A DNA stretch of 64,000 nucleotides. It comes from an uncultured Allomuricauda sp. Its GTDB lineage: Bacteria > Bacteroidota > Bacteroidia > Flavobacteriales > Flavobacteriaceae. Made by a program: the position numbers and the translations under genes. The notes under the pieces are model-generated. The model did not search any database. It was not told the origin of the DNA and was given only the letters and a program-made list of their open reading frames with translations. Location of the stretch: NCBI RefSeq assembly GCF_937884665.1, contig NZ_CAKZYF010000216.1, forward strand, positions 1-64,000, given 5' to 3'. Positions 18,966-28,034 of this stretch are shown piece after piece. The first letter of the stretch is position 1; the number at the start of each line of letters is the position of its first letter.

Positions 18966-19463
18966 TTACGAGGGGTCTACCAAAAATAGCGGTTGGTCAA
19001 ATTCGACAGGAGAAGAGTCGTCTACCAATACCTTAACGATTTTGCCGGAAACTTCAGATTCGATATCGTTGAACAGTTTCATGGCTTCAATCACGCAGAG
19101 CACATCGCCCTGACTGATTGTGCTCCCTACCTCAACGAACGGGGGTTTATCAGGAGAAGGCTTTCTGTAAAATGTTCCAATAATAGGAGATTTAATGGTA
19201 ATGTATTTGGAATCATCCGATTCTGTTACAGGTTCGGTAACGGGAGTCTGGGGTACCGCTGTTTCTTGGGGCACGATGGGGGCCGCTGCGGGAACAACAG
19301 GCGGCTGGGCCATGGGAATCTGTTGTACAATTGTCGTTTCAGGTGCAGTTGGACCGGAGCCAGTACGGATGGTAATTTTGACGTCCTCCATTTCAAGCTT
19401 CACCTCACTTGCCCCGGATTTGGCTACGAACTTAATTAAACTTTGAATTTCTTTAATGTCCAT
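18966..19463 (-). CDS. accB: acetyl-CoA carboxylase, biotin carboxyl carrier protein
   Basis: A 165-residue BCCP. The C-terminal biotinyl domain has the motif CVIEAMKLFNDI with the biotin-accepting Lys at residue 129; it is preceded by a flexible Pro/Ala/Gln-rich linker (about 40-80) and a short N-terminal helix domain. It carries carboxybiotin between AccC and the carboxyltransferase for fatty acid synthesis. It lies between fabH (25 bp upstream in transcript order) and accC. Confidence 0.97.
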   Translation of the reverse strand: MDIKEIQSLIKFVAKSGASEVKLEMEDVKITIRTGSGPTAPETTIVQQIPMAQPPVVPAAAPIVPQETAVPQTPVTEPVTESDDSKYITIKSPIIGTFYRKPSPDKPPFVEVGSTISQGDVLCVIEAMKLFNDIESEVSGKIVKVLVDDSSPVEFDQPLFLVDPS

Positions 19464-19488
19464 GGAATATGATTTAGTTAGTTCAGTT

Positions 19489-20484
19489 TTACGAATTATA
19501 GGCCCATTTCAAATAAATAGCGCCCCAAGTGAATCCTCCGCCAAAAGCAGCAAATATTAAATTATCCCCTTTCTTTAATTTTTTTTCATAATCGTACAAC
19601 AAGAGAGGTAAGGTAGCTGAAGTTGTGTTTCCATATTTATGGATGTTCATCATCACTTTCTCCTCACCTAGCTCCATTCTATTGGCGGTGGCGTCAATGA
19701 TACGCTTATTGGCTTGGTGGGGAACCAACCAATGCACGTCTTCATGGTTTAAATAATTACGGTCCATAATCAGTTTAGAGACATCAGCCATATTGGAAAC
19801 TGCAAATTTGAACACAGATTTTCCGTCTTGCTGTACAAAATGTTGTTTCTGTTTTACGGTTTCCTCTGAAGCGGGCAATATGGAACCACCGGCATCAATC
19901 TTCAAGAATTGGCGGCCAATTCCATCCGAACGAAGGTATTCGTCCTGGAGACCTAGATTTTCCTCATTTGCTTCAAAAAGTACAGCCCCTGCACCATCTC
20001 CAAAAATGATACAAGTAGTTCTGTCGGTATAATCAATAATGGAAGACATTTTGTCCGCACCGATTAGCAGTATTTTTTTGTAACGTCCCGACTCAATATA
20101 GCTCGCCGCTGTTGACATCCCATACAAGAAACTTGAACAAGCCGCTTGAAGATCGTACGCAAAAGCGTTCGTAGCTCCAATTTGGGAAGCCACGTAAGCC
20201 GCTGTGGCGGCTACGGGCATATCCGGAGTCGCCGTAGCAACTAAAATAAAATCTATTTCAGAGGCATCCGTCCCGCTTTTTTTCAGAACATCCTCCGCCG
20301 CCCTGATAGCCATGAAAGAAGTTCCTGCATTCTTTTCTTTTAGGATTCTGCGTTCTTTTATGCCAGTTCGGGTGGTTATCCACTCATCGGTAGTGTCCAC
20401 CATGGTCTCCAGCAGCTCGTTGGTTAAAACAAAGTCTGGAAGATAAGCTCCTACAGCTGTAATGGCTGCTGTTCTTTTTTTCAT
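19489..20484 (-). CDS. fabH: beta-ketoacyl-ACP synthase III
   Basis: A 331-residue FabH, which starts fatty acid synthesis by condensing an acyl-CoA with malonyl-ACP. The catalytic triad is visible: Cys in DLQAACSSFLYG, His in WLVPHQANKRI and Asn in KYGNTTSATLPL. The N-terminal GAYLPDFVLTN and the GTGIKERR-type segment TRTGIKERR match the family. Linkage to accB/accC and to rpmF upstream is the common bacterial lipid-synthesis arrangement. In flavobacteria such enzymes often prefer branched primers, but this cannot be told from the sequence here. Confidence 0.97.
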   Translation of the reverse strand: MKKRTAAITAVGAYLPDFVLTNELLETMVDTTDEWITTRTGIKERRILKEKNAGTSFMAIRAAEDVLKKSGTDASEIDFILVATATPDMPVAATAAYVASQIGATNAFAYDLQAACSSFLYGMSTAASYIESGRYKKILLIGADKMSSIIDYTDRTTCIIFGDGAGAVLFEANEENLGLQDEYLRSDGIGRQFLKIDAGGSILPASEETVKQKQHFVQQDGKSVFKFAVSNMADVSKLIMDRNYLNHEDVHWLVPHQANKRIIDATANRMELGEEKVMMNIHKYGNTTSATLPLLLYDYEKKLKKGDNLIFAAFGGGFTWGAIYLKWAYNS

Positions 20485-20599
20485 ATTGGTTCCTTTCTAT
20501 GTCAAAACAGTCCAAATTTGACCAAAAAGTGTCGAAAATTAGTCAATTTTAATGAATTTAAGCTGAAAAATGACCTGTTTTTGAAATTTCGCAATAAAC

Positions 20600-20631
20600 A
20601 AAAAACTCCCGTTTTTATACAACGGGAGTTT
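20600..20631 (-). terminator. terminator after rpmF
   Basis: On the minus strand an inverted repeat AAACTCCCG / CGGGAGTTT, with an 11-base loop, is followed by a T run. It starts about 25 bp after the rpmF stop and lies upstream of fabH, so fabH needs its own promoter or read-through. The remaining 115 bp before fabH are A/T-rich and I could not fix a promoter in them. Confidence 0.85.
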
Positions 20632-20655
20632 GTCTTTTAATTTTTTGAAATTGCC

Positions 20656-20856
20656 TTACGCAGCTGGTTCTTCTTCAGTCTTGTCAATCAATACTTGACC
20701 GCGGTAGTACAATTTGCCTTCGTGCCAGTGTGCTCTATGGTACAAGTGCATTTCACCTGTTGTAGCGTCCTTGGCAATAGTGGGCATGGAAGCTTTGTAA
20801 TGGGTTCTTCTTTTGTCCCTTCTTGTTTTTGATGTCTTTCGTTTAGGATGTGCCAT
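20656..20856 (-). CDS. rpmF: 50S ribosomal protein L32
   Basis: A 66-residue L32, identified by the start [20 protein letters not shown] and the following [13 protein letters not shown]. It belongs to the large ribosomal subunit. The zinc-binding cysteines found in some L32 proteins are absent, so this is the Cys-free form. It lies 6 bp after the DUF177 gene, a nearly universal bacterial pairing, and is followed by a terminator. Confidence 0.97.
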   Translation of the reverse strand: MAHPKRKTSKTRRDKRRTHYKASMPTIAKDATTGEMHLYHRAHWHEGKLYYRGQVLIDKTEEEPAA

Positions 20857-20862
20857 TGTTTC

Positions 20863-21393
20863 CTATTTGTCCGTTAATAATTTCTTTAAACCGTCCCAAC
20901 GGGGATCAATATTTTCTGATGTGTCTTTGTTTTCCTTTAGCTGCAATTCTTCCAATTTATCCAATATATCTGATTGTAAGCTTCCATCCAATACCCCGGG
21001 ATGGACCCGTTTTTGCGGAACCGCCAATACCAACATTTCGTATACGTACTGAGCAATAGTAAACTGGTGCTCTCCGTGTGGAAGAATCAGAATTTCGTCA
21101 TTTTCATTGTCAAAACGTTCCCCAAACTTGATGACAAGGTTCAATTTCGAAGAGATGGCTTGGTCAAAAGCTTCCCCGGTAAGATCGCAATCTACATTGA
21201 CATCTCCCTTCGCGCTAAGTCCTAACTCCATCATAGTGCCCATTTTATTCAACAGGGCCAAAACCTTTACTTTTGACGAATTAAACTCCTGATATCCAAA
21301 AGAATCAAAGAACGTATTATTTATTTGATACTCAAACTCGTGTTTTCCTAGCTTCAGTCCTGAAAAAGGAATACAAAACCCCTTTAGCTCCAT
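20863..21393 (-). CDS. DUF177 (YceD-family) protein
   Basis: A 176-residue protein of the YceD/DUF177 family, placed directly before rpmF as in most bacteria. The family is linked to 23S rRNA accumulation in plants and bacteria, though the exact role in flavobacteria is not established. The conserved core here is ALLNKMGTMMELGLSAKGDV followed by CDLTGEAFDQAI, where the Cys is of the family's C-x-R-C type but with only one Cys retained. A C-terminal basic/acidic tail ends DPRWDGLKKLLTDK, the same WDGLKKL ending seen in many relatives. It is transcribed from a well-formed promoter upstream. Confidence 0.88.
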   Translation of the reverse strand: MELKGFCIPFSGLKLGKHEFEYQINNTFFDSFGYQEFNSSKVKVLALLNKMGTMMELGLSAKGDVNVDCDLTGEAFDQAISSKLNLVIKFGERFDNENDEILILPHGEHQFTIAQYVYEMLVLAVPQKRVHPGVLDGSLQSDILDKLEELQLKENKDTSENIDPRWDGLKKLLTDK

Positions 21394-21436
21394 CCTTGTT
21401 ACACTTTATGTTTGCGCTCAACCCATAAGGCGGCTG

Positions 21437-21466
21437 CAAAGATACTATTTATTTGAAAACCTGCAA
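21437..21466 (-). promoter_or_regulatory. promoter of the DUF177-rpmF operon (Bacteroidota type)
   Basis: On the minus strand there is a TTG (-33 element) followed after exactly 19 bases by TATCTTTG, a perfect match to the Bacteroidota -7 consensus TAnnTTTG. Transcription should start close downstream, leaving a leader of about 40 bases before the DUF177 ATG. Confidence 0.75.
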
Positions 21467-21502
21467 TCTGTACTCGTCAATTCGAAAACTCCCAGTACAA
21501 AA

Positions 21503-22555
21503 CTAACCCACTCTTCTGGTTTTTTGCTTTTGAAGGGGGTTTTTTATCAATTCTTTATACTCTTTTCTATTTTTAAAAACTTGGATTCCTGTAAAAACGG
21601 CCTCTTTAAAGGAACTGGAATCCGCCTGCCCTGTTCCAGCAATTTCAAAAGCAGTACCATGATCAGGAGAGGTACGCACCCTATTTAAACCTGCAGTGTA
21701 GTTCACGCCTTTTCCAAAAGAAAGGGTCTTAAAAGGAATCAAGCCTTGATCGTGGTACGCCGCTAGGATAGCATCAAATTTTTTATGCGCTCCAGAACCA
21801 AAAAAGCTATCTGCAGAATACGGCCCGTAAACAAGAGTTCCGGTATCAAAAAGTTCCTTTATCACCGGTTTCAGTATTTTTTCATCTTCCTCCCCGATAG
21901 TGCCATTATCTCCACTATGCGGGTTTATGCCCAATAGGGCTATTTTGGGTCGGCGAATGGCAAAATCCATTTTTAGGGACTCTGTTATAGTGTACACTTT
22001 TTTGCGAATAAGTTCTGGGGTAATGGACTGGGCAACGTTCTTAACGGCGATATGGTCTGTCAAAAGTCCCACTCTAAGGGTATCGGTGACCATGAACATA
22101 AGGCTTTGCCCCTCCAGTTCTTGGGCGAGATAATCGGTGTGTCCAGGAAACTGGAACGCTTCTGATTGAATATTGTTCTTATTAATGGGGGCCGTTACCA
22201 AAACGTCAACTTTTTCCTCTTTTAGCGCCACAACCCCGGCTTCGAAAGATTTAATGGCGTACTGCCCTGCCTCCTTCGTCGCCTTGCCAAATTCAATCTT
22301 GGGGTTTTCCTTCCAAATATTGACAACGTTTATTTTTCCATCCAGCACACTTGAAGTATCAGCGACCCCATTGAAATTGATGTTTATGTCCAGGGCCGAT
22401 TTCTGCTGGGATATCATTTTATTGGAAGCGAAAAAAACTGGGGTGCAAAAATCCAACATTCTCGTATCTTCAAAAGTCTTCAATGCCACTTCGCAACCAA
22501 TTCCATTATAATCCCCGATTGAAATCCCAAGTCGTATTTTTCCCATTTCTTCCAA
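21503..22555 (-). CDS. pdxA: 4-hydroxythreonine-4-phosphate dehydrogenase
   Basis: A 350-residue PdxA, which oxidises 4-phosphohydroxy-L-threonine in DXP-dependent pyridoxal phosphate synthesis. It begins IRLGISIGDYNGIGCEV, has the metal-binding His motifs FPGHTDYLAQEL and AAYHDQGLIPFK, and the active-site loop TSPDHGTAFEIAG. The length is normal. It is divergent from ribE, with 55 bp between the start codons; TAATTTTG on the minus strand at 22588-22595 could be its -7 element but no clear -33 element is seen. Confidence 0.96.
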   Translation of the reverse strand: MEEMGKIRLGISIGDYNGIGCEVALKTFEDTRMLDFCTPVFFASNKMISQQKSALDININFNGVADTSSVLDGKINVVNIWKENPKIEFGKATKEAGQYAIKSFEAGVVALKEEKVDVLVTAPINKNNIQSEAFQFPGHTDYLAQELEGQSLMFMVTDTLRVGLLTDHIAVKNVAQSITPELIRKKVYTITESLKMDFAIRRPKIALLGINPHSGDNGTIGEEDEKILKPVIKELFDTGTLVYGPYSADSFFGSGAHKKFDAILAAYHDQGLIPFKTLSFGKGVNYTAGLNRVRTSPDHGTAFEIAGTGQADSSSFKEAVFTGIQVFKNRKEYKELIKNPLQKQKTRRVG

Positions 22556-22610
22556 AAAAGAGCCCGAATATGGCTATTTTTACAGTGCAAAATTACTCAT
22601 TTATAACTAC

Positions 22611-23201
22611 ATGTTCACTGGAATCATAGAGACGTTGGGCACCGTAGAAGCATTGGAAAAGATTGGGGAAAACCTGAACATTACCATAGCGTCGGAATTT
22701 ACTCAGGAATTAAAAATAGATCAAAGTGTGGCACATAACGGTGTCTGTTTAACCGTGGTTTCCTTAGACGGGGACCAATATACCGTGACTGCCATTGAAG
22801 AAACTTTGGACAAAACCAACTTAAGACACTTGGCCCTTGGAGATACGGTAAATCTTGAACGTGCCATGAAGCTGGGCGCCCGTTTGGACGGACACATTGT
22901 TCAGGGCCATGTGGACCAAACTGGTAAATGCACCAAAATAGAACAAAAAGATGGAAGTTGGTTTTTTAGCTTTCAGTATGATTTTAGTTCGAACAACCTG
23001 ACCATAGAGAAAGGTTCCATTACCGTGGATGGGGTAAGCTTGACGGTAGTTGATTCCCAGAAGGACGCTTTTAGTGTGGCCATCATTCCTTATACTTTTG
23101 AACATACAAGGTTTCATCATTACAAGGAAGGCAGTACCGTAAATTTAGAGTTTGATGTTATCGGTAAATATGTAGCTCGTTTGACCGCATTAAAGGATTG
23201 A
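22611..23201 (+). CDS. ribE: riboflavin synthase, alpha subunit
   Basis: A 196-residue riboflavin synthase that dismutates two 6,7-dimethyl-8-ribityllumazine molecules to riboflavin. It consists of two homologous lumazine-binding barrels: the first starts MFTGIIETLGTV and includes AHNGVCLTVVS, the second has LDGHIVQGHVDQTG and SITVDGVSLTVVD. The C-terminal helix is present. It stands alone; other rib genes are not in the window. Its last 12 bases overlap the end of the convergent symporter gene. Confidence 0.96.
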   Translation: MFTGIIETLGTVEALEKIGENLNITIASEFTQELKIDQSVAHNGVCLTVVSLDGDQYTVTAIEETLDKTNLRHLALGDTVNLERAMKLGARLDGHIVQGHVDQTGKCTKIEQKDGSWFFSFQYDFSSNNLTIEKGSITVDGVSLTVVDSQKDAFSVAIIPYTFEHTRFHHYKEGSTVNLEFDVIGKYVARLTALKD

Positions 23202-25001
23202 GGTTTTAATCTTTTTCCATACTTGAAACAGTGCATAGGCCGAGACAAATGCCATCAAAGAAATCCCAATGGCCCAAGGATAGTTTCCATAAATCCAATT
23301 TCCTGTGGCGAACAGGCACCCGTATACAAAAAAACATCCCAATATCATGGCCAATATTCCTTTCGGCACAGACCATTCGGATGTCTCCACAGCAATATCC
23401 TCCTTTTTCAGCTGATTTATGATTTTTTTCCAACCTGGTCCCCCTGGCGTGGTCTTTTTATAAAAACGAATTAAAACGTCCTCCGTTTCGGAAGGAGTGG
23501 CATATATAACCAAAAGCCAAGCCAAGGTCGTGATTATCACTACCGCGGGAAACTTGCTCCATGCCGGAAATATTCCTATCGTATCAACATCTCCAAATAG
23601 ATACACTCCCGCACTACCAAAGTTGAAAAGCAAAGAGATAATACCAGATACGAACATAGCAGTAATTTCTCCCCATGCATTGATACGCCACCAGAACCAT
23701 CTTAAAATAAAGATAAGCCCCGTTCCCGCACCGAACATTATTATAATGTCGAATAGTTGCACGGCATTTGTCAAAGCGAGTGCAAAAAGTGCACTGAGTA
23801 CCATTAGGACCACTGTAGTGATTCGTCCAACATTGACCAGTTCACCTTCAGAGGCCTTCTTATTGATTTGTTGCTTATAAAAATCATTGACCACGTAGGA
23901 AGCTCCCCAGTTCAAATGTGTGGAAATAGTTGACATATACGCGGCTCCCAAGGAAGCCAAAACAATTCCCAGAAGTCCGGAAGGCAATTTGGTCAGCATC
24001 GCGGAGTAGGCCAAATCATGGCCTATTTTGCCTTCGTCCACATTGGGAAATGCTTCCCGTATACTATCCAGGTCGGGAAATACTACCAAGGAAGCCAGAG
24101 CAACCAAAATCCAGGGCCACGGACGCAAAGCATAATGCATAACGTTAAAGAAAAATGTGGCCCCTACGGCGTGGTTTTCGTTTTTCGCGGCCAACATGCG
24201 TTGTGCGATATAGCCTCCTCCGCCGGGTTCACCTCCAGGATACCAGGAACTCCACCATTGTACAGCCAGCGGTATCACCAAAATCGTCATCAGTGCTTCA
24301 GTGTCAGAAAACTCAGGAAGCAATCCTATTTTGGTCTGTACCAAATCGTTTTTCAGCACATTTTCCAATCCACCCACTTCGGGTAAGTTCACCAAATATA
24401 TTGCCGCTCCTATTGCTCCGGCCATAGCTACAAAAAAAAGGATAAAATCTGTGTATACCACCCCGCGAAATCCTCCGATGGCACTGAACACTACAGTAAT
24501 ACTACCAGCGATAAGGACGGTCTCCAAAGGTGACAGCCCTAGCATCACTTGGCCAATTTTTATCGCTGCCAGAGTAACACCTGCCATGGCCATAACGTTA
24601 AAAACCACACCTAAATAGAGGGAACGAAATCCCCGAAGAAAAGCAGCCGGTTTGCCTCCATATCGCAGCTCATAAAACTCCATATCTGTGGACACATTGG
24701 ATTTTCGCCACAATTTGGCATATATAAAAACAGTTAGAAGTCCGGTAAGTAAAAAGGCCCACCAACCCCAATTCCCTGAAACCCCATCAGTCCGCACGAA
24801 ATCTGTCACCAAATTCGGAGTATCCGTTGAAAAGGTTGTGGCCACCATAGAAAAACCAAGGAGCCACCATGGCATGTTCCTACCGGATAAGAAGTATTCC
24901 ACCGAATTCTTTCCCGATTTTTTAGATACGTAGATACCTATGCAGAGAACAAGGGTGAAGAATCCAAAAATTAGGAAGTAGTCCAGGGATCTTAAATCCA
25001 T
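23190..25001 (-). CDS. sodium:solute symporter family (SSS) transporter
   Basis: A 603-residue inner-membrane protein with about 13-15 hydrophobic helices, of the SSS/LeuT fold. Early helix features are DYFLIFGFFTLVLCIGIYV and the loop SVEYFLSGRNMPWW (a family hallmark: ..YFLAGR..PWW). Other conserved points are GFRGVVYTDF and the Gly-rich loop PGGEPGGGGYIAQRML. The long C-terminal part includes a cytoplasmic stretch (PSETEDVLIRFYKKT) followed by two more helices. Substrates of this family are sugars, amino acids, nucleosides or vitamins; none can be assigned here. The start is 9 bp from a putative -33 element that serves the opposite strand. Confidence 0.93.
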   Translation of the reverse strand: MDLRSLDYFLIFGFFTLVLCIGIYVSKKSGKNSVEYFLSGRNMPWWLLGFSMVATTFSTDTPNLVTDFVRTDGVSGNWGWWAFLLTGLLTVFIYAKLWRKSNVSTDMEFYELRYGGKPAAFLRGFRSLYLGVVFNVMAMAGVTLAAIKIGQVMLGLSPLETVLIAGSITVVFSAIGGFRGVVYTDFILFFVAMAGAIGAAIYLVNLPEVGGLENVLKNDLVQTKIGLLPEFSDTEALMTILVIPLAVQWWSSWYPGGEPGGGGYIAQRMLAAKNENHAVGATFFFNVMHYALRPWPWILVALASLVVFPDLDSIREAFPNVDEGKIGHDLAYSAMLTKLPSGLLGIVLASLGAAYMSTISTHLNWGASYVVNDFYKQQINKKASEGELVNVGRITTVVLMVLSALFALALTNAVQLFDIIIMFGAGTGLIFILRWFWWRINAWGEITAMFVSGIISLLFNFGSAGVYLFGDVDTIGIFPAWSKFPAVVIITTLAWLLVIYATPSETEDVLIRFYKKTTPGGPGWKKIINQLKKEDIAVETSEWSVPKGILAMILGCFFVYGCLFATGNWIYGNYPWAIGISLMAFVSAYALFQVWKKIKTSIL

Positions 25002-25010
25002 TTAGGTCTT

Positions 25011-25038
25011 TTGAATGTGTTTAAAGATAGTATTTTTG
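25011..25038 (+). promoter_or_regulatory. promoter of the TauE-family gene
   Basis: TTG at 25011-25013 and TATTTTTG at 25031-25038 are separated by 17 bases and match the Bacteroidota TTG/TAnnTTTG pair. The promoter overlaps an in-frame upstream TTG codon, which argues that translation of the TauE gene starts further down. Confidence 0.55.
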
Positions 25039-25070
25039 GGCTTTTGATGTTTTCCAGCTCCTTTTCCTAT

Positions 25071-25820
25071 ATGACCTTATCTGTCCATATTACGCTTTCA
25101 TCCTTTTTACTGGCGGCAAGCGCTGCATTTTTGATGGGGCTTTCAAAAGCAGGTCTTAAAGGGCTTTCTATTTTTAATGTAACCCTTATGGCGTTGGCTT
25201 TTGGCGCTAAAAGTTCCACAGGTCTTATCATGCCCCTACTTTTGGTAGGGGATGTTTTTGCAGTTTCCTACTACAACAGACATGCGCAATGGAAATACAT
25301 CCTCCAATTTTTACCGTGGATGGCCCTTGGAATTCTTATAGGCGTTTTTTTGGGAAAGGACCTCCCCGAACAGACGTTTAAAACCGTTATGGTATTTGTT
25401 ATATTGATCAGTCTCGGCATCTTGTTTTGGTGGGACAGAAGGAAATCTGAAACAGTACCAAAACATGGTGCCTTTGCCGGATTTATTGGAATAGTAGCCG
25501 GTATTTGCACCATGATCGGTAATTTGGCCGGAGCCTTTACCAACATATTCTTTCTCGCCATGCGACTGCCAAAAAACGAATTTGTAGGTACTGCTGCCTG
25601 GCTATTTTTAATCACCAATCTGTTTAAGCTCCCTTTTCACATTTGGGTTTGGAAAACGATTTCCTATGAAACCTTGCTCATGGATGCAAAACTACTGCCC
25701 TGTATCCTCTTGGGCTTGATTGTAGGTGTAGTTTTGGTGAAGAAAATCAACGAACGCTATTATAAAAGGTTTATCATCATAGTGACCGCACTTGGGGCAA
25801 TTGCCATTCTTTTCAGATAA
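25071..25820 (+). CDS. TauE/SafE family anion exporter (membrane protein)
   Basis: About 249 residues from the chosen ATG, with 8 hydrophobic helices, of the TauE/SafE (DUF81) family. The family moves sulfite, sulfoacetate or similar organosulfur anions, but members are diverse. The first repeat has AAFLMGLSKAGLKGLS and the second GIVAGICTMIGNLAGAFTN, the internal two-fold repeat (G-x-SK-G / G-x-G-x-GA) of the family. The start at 25071 was preferred over TTG at 25011 and ATG at 25047 because the former lies in the probable promoter. It is divergent from the symporter gene and convergent with the cupin gene. Confidence 0.85.
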   Translation: MTLSVHITLSSFLLAASAAFLMGLSKAGLKGLSIFNVTLMALAFGAKSSTGLIMPLLLVGDVFAVSYYNRHAQWKYILQFLPWMALGILIGVFLGKDLPEQTFKTVMVFVILISLGILFWWDRRKSETVPKHGAFAGFIGIVAGICTMIGNLAGAFTNIFFLAMRLPKNEFVGTAAWLFLITNLFKLPFHIWVWKTISYETLLMDAKLLPCILLGLIVGVVLVKKINERYYKRFIIIVTALGAIAILFR

Positions 25821-25880
25821 CGGATGCCTCAAAGTGCTTGCCTATTTTGAAAATAGAACTTTCTTGTTTTTTACTGCCCG

Positions 25881-26639
25881 TTAGGTCTTGGTTACCTCCA
25901 AAAGTCTAAAGTTTTGCAGTCCGCCGGATTCAATGGAGCATTCAAGTCCTTGAGGGACCATAAAAAAGTCTCCTGGATAAAACGTGTGCTCTCGTTCCAA
26001 GGATGTGGTCACCTTTACTACACCATTGACCACATGCAGCATCCGTTCCTTGGTTTTATTTTCTATTGTACCTGATTCAGGAACCAAAAGACGAACGGTA
26101 AGTTCCGGCCCTTTATATACTATTCCTTTTTCCGGATGAGATACTCCCGAAAGAATATCCCTATCAAGGACCAACGCTTTTTTGATGGGCGATTTGATGG
26201 TGGAATCCGGTCTGTTTTTAGCAATCAGGGCCAATTCTAAATGTAGTTCTCCAATATCGATAAAATTCCATTTCCCCCGAAACCCCTTAGCTTGTACAAA
26301 ATAATCTCCTGAGTATACCGGAAAAGGACTTTCCCCTTCTGGTTCTACCAGCGCCTTCCCGTTCATCCAAAAAATGAATTCTTCCATAGGAAAGGATTTG
26401 AACTCATTCGTTATGCCGGTTCCAATGGCTACCACAAAGACGGCCAGTTCTGTGCCGTTATACACCTGTTTTTGATATACCTTTCTATTTGGGTCCTTTT
26501 GCTTTTTAAATTCCAAACCTTCCCCGGCCAGCACATCAGCTGGTATTTTGTAGATAGAAGGACTTTTCGGCTCACTTTGTGCAATAGAATTCAAAGACCC
26601 TATTAGGCAAATTGTTCCAACAATAATTGAGACTTTCAT
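25881..26639 (-). CDS. secreted double-cupin-like protein
   Basis: A 252-residue protein with a cleavable signal peptide (residues 1-20, ending SIAQ). The mature part seems to hold two cupin barrels: a first with EEFIFWMNGKALVEPEG and GDYFVQAKGFRGKW, a second with RMLHVVNGVVKVTTSLER and HTFYPGDFFMVPQGLECS. The second half resembles cupin_3/EutQ-like sequences. Canonical cupin metal His residues are poorly kept, so an enzymatic role is uncertain. The location would be periplasmic. It is downstream of, and on the same strand as, the AraC regulator with a 77 bp gap. Confidence 0.75.
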   Translation of the reverse strand: MKVSIIVGTICLIGSLNSIAQSEPKSPSIYKIPADVLAGEGLEFKKQKDPNRKVYQKQVYNGTELAVFVVAIGTGITNEFKSFPMEEFIFWMNGKALVEPEGESPFPVYSGDYFVQAKGFRGKWNFIDIGELHLELALIAKNRPDSTIKSPIKKALVLDRDILSGVSHPEKGIVYKGPELTVRLLVPESGTIENKTKERMLHVVNGVVKVTTSLEREHTFYPGDFFMVPQGLECSIESGGLQNFRLLEVTKT

Positions 26640-26716
26640 ACCACTATTTTATTTTGGACGAAAGTAAATCTCTACGGCATCGGCCGAGTCTTTTTAGATA
26701 AGTTGATAGTCTGAAG

Positions 26717-27733
26717 TTATCCGTTCGGACTGAGCTTTTCCCTATATTTCGAAGGTGTTGATCCCATTTTCTTTTTGAATGCCGCAAAAAAGGAAGAACG
26801 GCTCTGGAAACCTACTTCGTACGCAATGGCATCAATACTATAATATCCTTTTTCCTTTAGGAAACGGCACGCTTCGAGTATTCTGTAATCATTGACGTAT
26901 TGATAAAAATTCTTGTTCAAATTTTCATTCAATAGTTGTGACAGTAAATGTTTACTGATGGAGAGTCGGCCTGCCAGCAGTTCCAGGTTCAGTTCAGGAT
27001 TTTTAAACAAGGCTTCCTGCTCCATGAGCACGGTAAGTCTTTTGTGCATTTCCATAAACTCATCTGGATTTATCTTTTTGTTCGGTGATTGGTTTTTCTC
27101 TCGGTAATTGCGAAGGAGAAAATAGGTTATGGTCAGATAAAAGATGAGGGAAAAAAGGATGGGTCCCAAGACGTAGCTAGTAAATAAAGACAAAGCAAAG
27201 CTTGAACAAATCAACACCACTGCCCAATAAATGACCCTTGCTTTTTGGGCGGTCACCGAAAGATTCCCAAAAGTAAAAAACGGCAACAATTCCTTGCGCC
27301 AGGTCACTGCGCAAAAAACCAGATAGATAGTCAAAACCAAATGAACCATATATCTAATTTTGAAATTCCAGGTTGGAAAGTCAGAAAGGATCCATAACAA
27401 CCCCAACGTGGAAAACCAAAACCCCAAGTGCCAAAAAAAGGCAACTAGAATCCGATTTTGCTTAAGGCGATAACTTAACGTTTTCATCAAAAAAAATAAA
27501 AGCGGTCCCAACATAAGATTGGCGACCAGGCCTATTTTGATGAATGCGTTGGGAACAGGGCCGAAGAAGTGAAAACAGGATACGCCGACACGGACAAACA
27601 GACAAAAAAGCAATCCTCCGAGCAAATAATCCCCCGTTTTGCGTTTTCTTTTGAAGAACAAAAGATAAATACTCAATATCAAGGCATTGAAAACACCTAA
27701 AGCACTAAAGAAAAAGAGTATTTTTTCAGCCAT
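26717..27733 (-). CDS. membrane-anchored AraC-family transcriptional regulator
   Basis: A 338-residue regulator. The N-terminal about 215 residues form seven hydrophobic helices; the C-terminal about 110 residues are an AraC-type double helix-turn-helix, visible as LAGRLSISKHLLSQLLNENL and IDAIAYEVGFQSRSSFFAAF followed by KKMGSTPSKYR. Such 7TM-AraC proteins are frequent in Bacteroidota and probably sense membrane or extracellular cues; the ligand is unknown. Its nearest candidate target is the cupin gene on the same strand downstream. Confidence 0.9.
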   Translation of the reverse strand: MAEKILFFFSALGVFNALILSIYLLFFKRKRKTGDYLLGGLLFCLFVRVGVSCFHFFGPVPNAFIKIGLVANLMLGPLLFFLMKTLSYRLKQNRILVAFFWHLGFWFSTLGLLWILSDFPTWNFKIRYMVHLVLTIYLVFCAVTWRKELLPFFTFGNLSVTAQKARVIYWAVVLICSSFALSLFTSYVLGPILFSLIFYLTITYFLLRNYREKNQSPNKKINPDEFMEMHKRLTVLMEQEALFKNPELNLELLAGRLSISKHLLSQLLNENLNKNFYQYVNDYRILEACRFLKEKGYYSIDAIAYEVGFQSRSSFFAAFKKKMGSTPSKYREKLSPNG

Positions 27734-28034
27734 ATCTCTTCATATCCGCCTTTCAGCACAATTTTACTGATTATTTGGTAGTGGTAGGTAACTTCCGTTT
27801 TATTCTCCCCATCAAAAAAAAGGTTTGCACTATTTACGGAATGTTGGACCTTAACAACAACAAATCACCTTAAAATTAACCCAAATCAGTACTTTTAGCT
27901 AAAAAAGTTGTATTGCTTTGATAAGGAGAAATCTGTTGAATCCGGTCGAGTTTTTTGTTGGAGAAACATTGAATCGATACTTTTTTTGGTACAAAAAGAA
28001 AAGTGAGTTCCATTAGTAAACAACCAGAATAGAA
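27734..28034. other. divergent intergenic region, AraC regulator / TPR histidine kinase
   Basis: About 300 bases without a gene. The sequence is A/T-rich and must hold two divergent promoters. I could not fix a full TTG/TAnnTTTG pair on either strand and saw no strong inverted repeat. Confidence 0.5.

Noticed and set aside
25842..25856. CTATTTTGAAAATAG palindrome between the TauE and cupin genes as a bidirectional terminator
   Set aside because: It is A/T-only in the stem, with almost no room for a loop, so stability is too low to call, although T-rich sequence follows.
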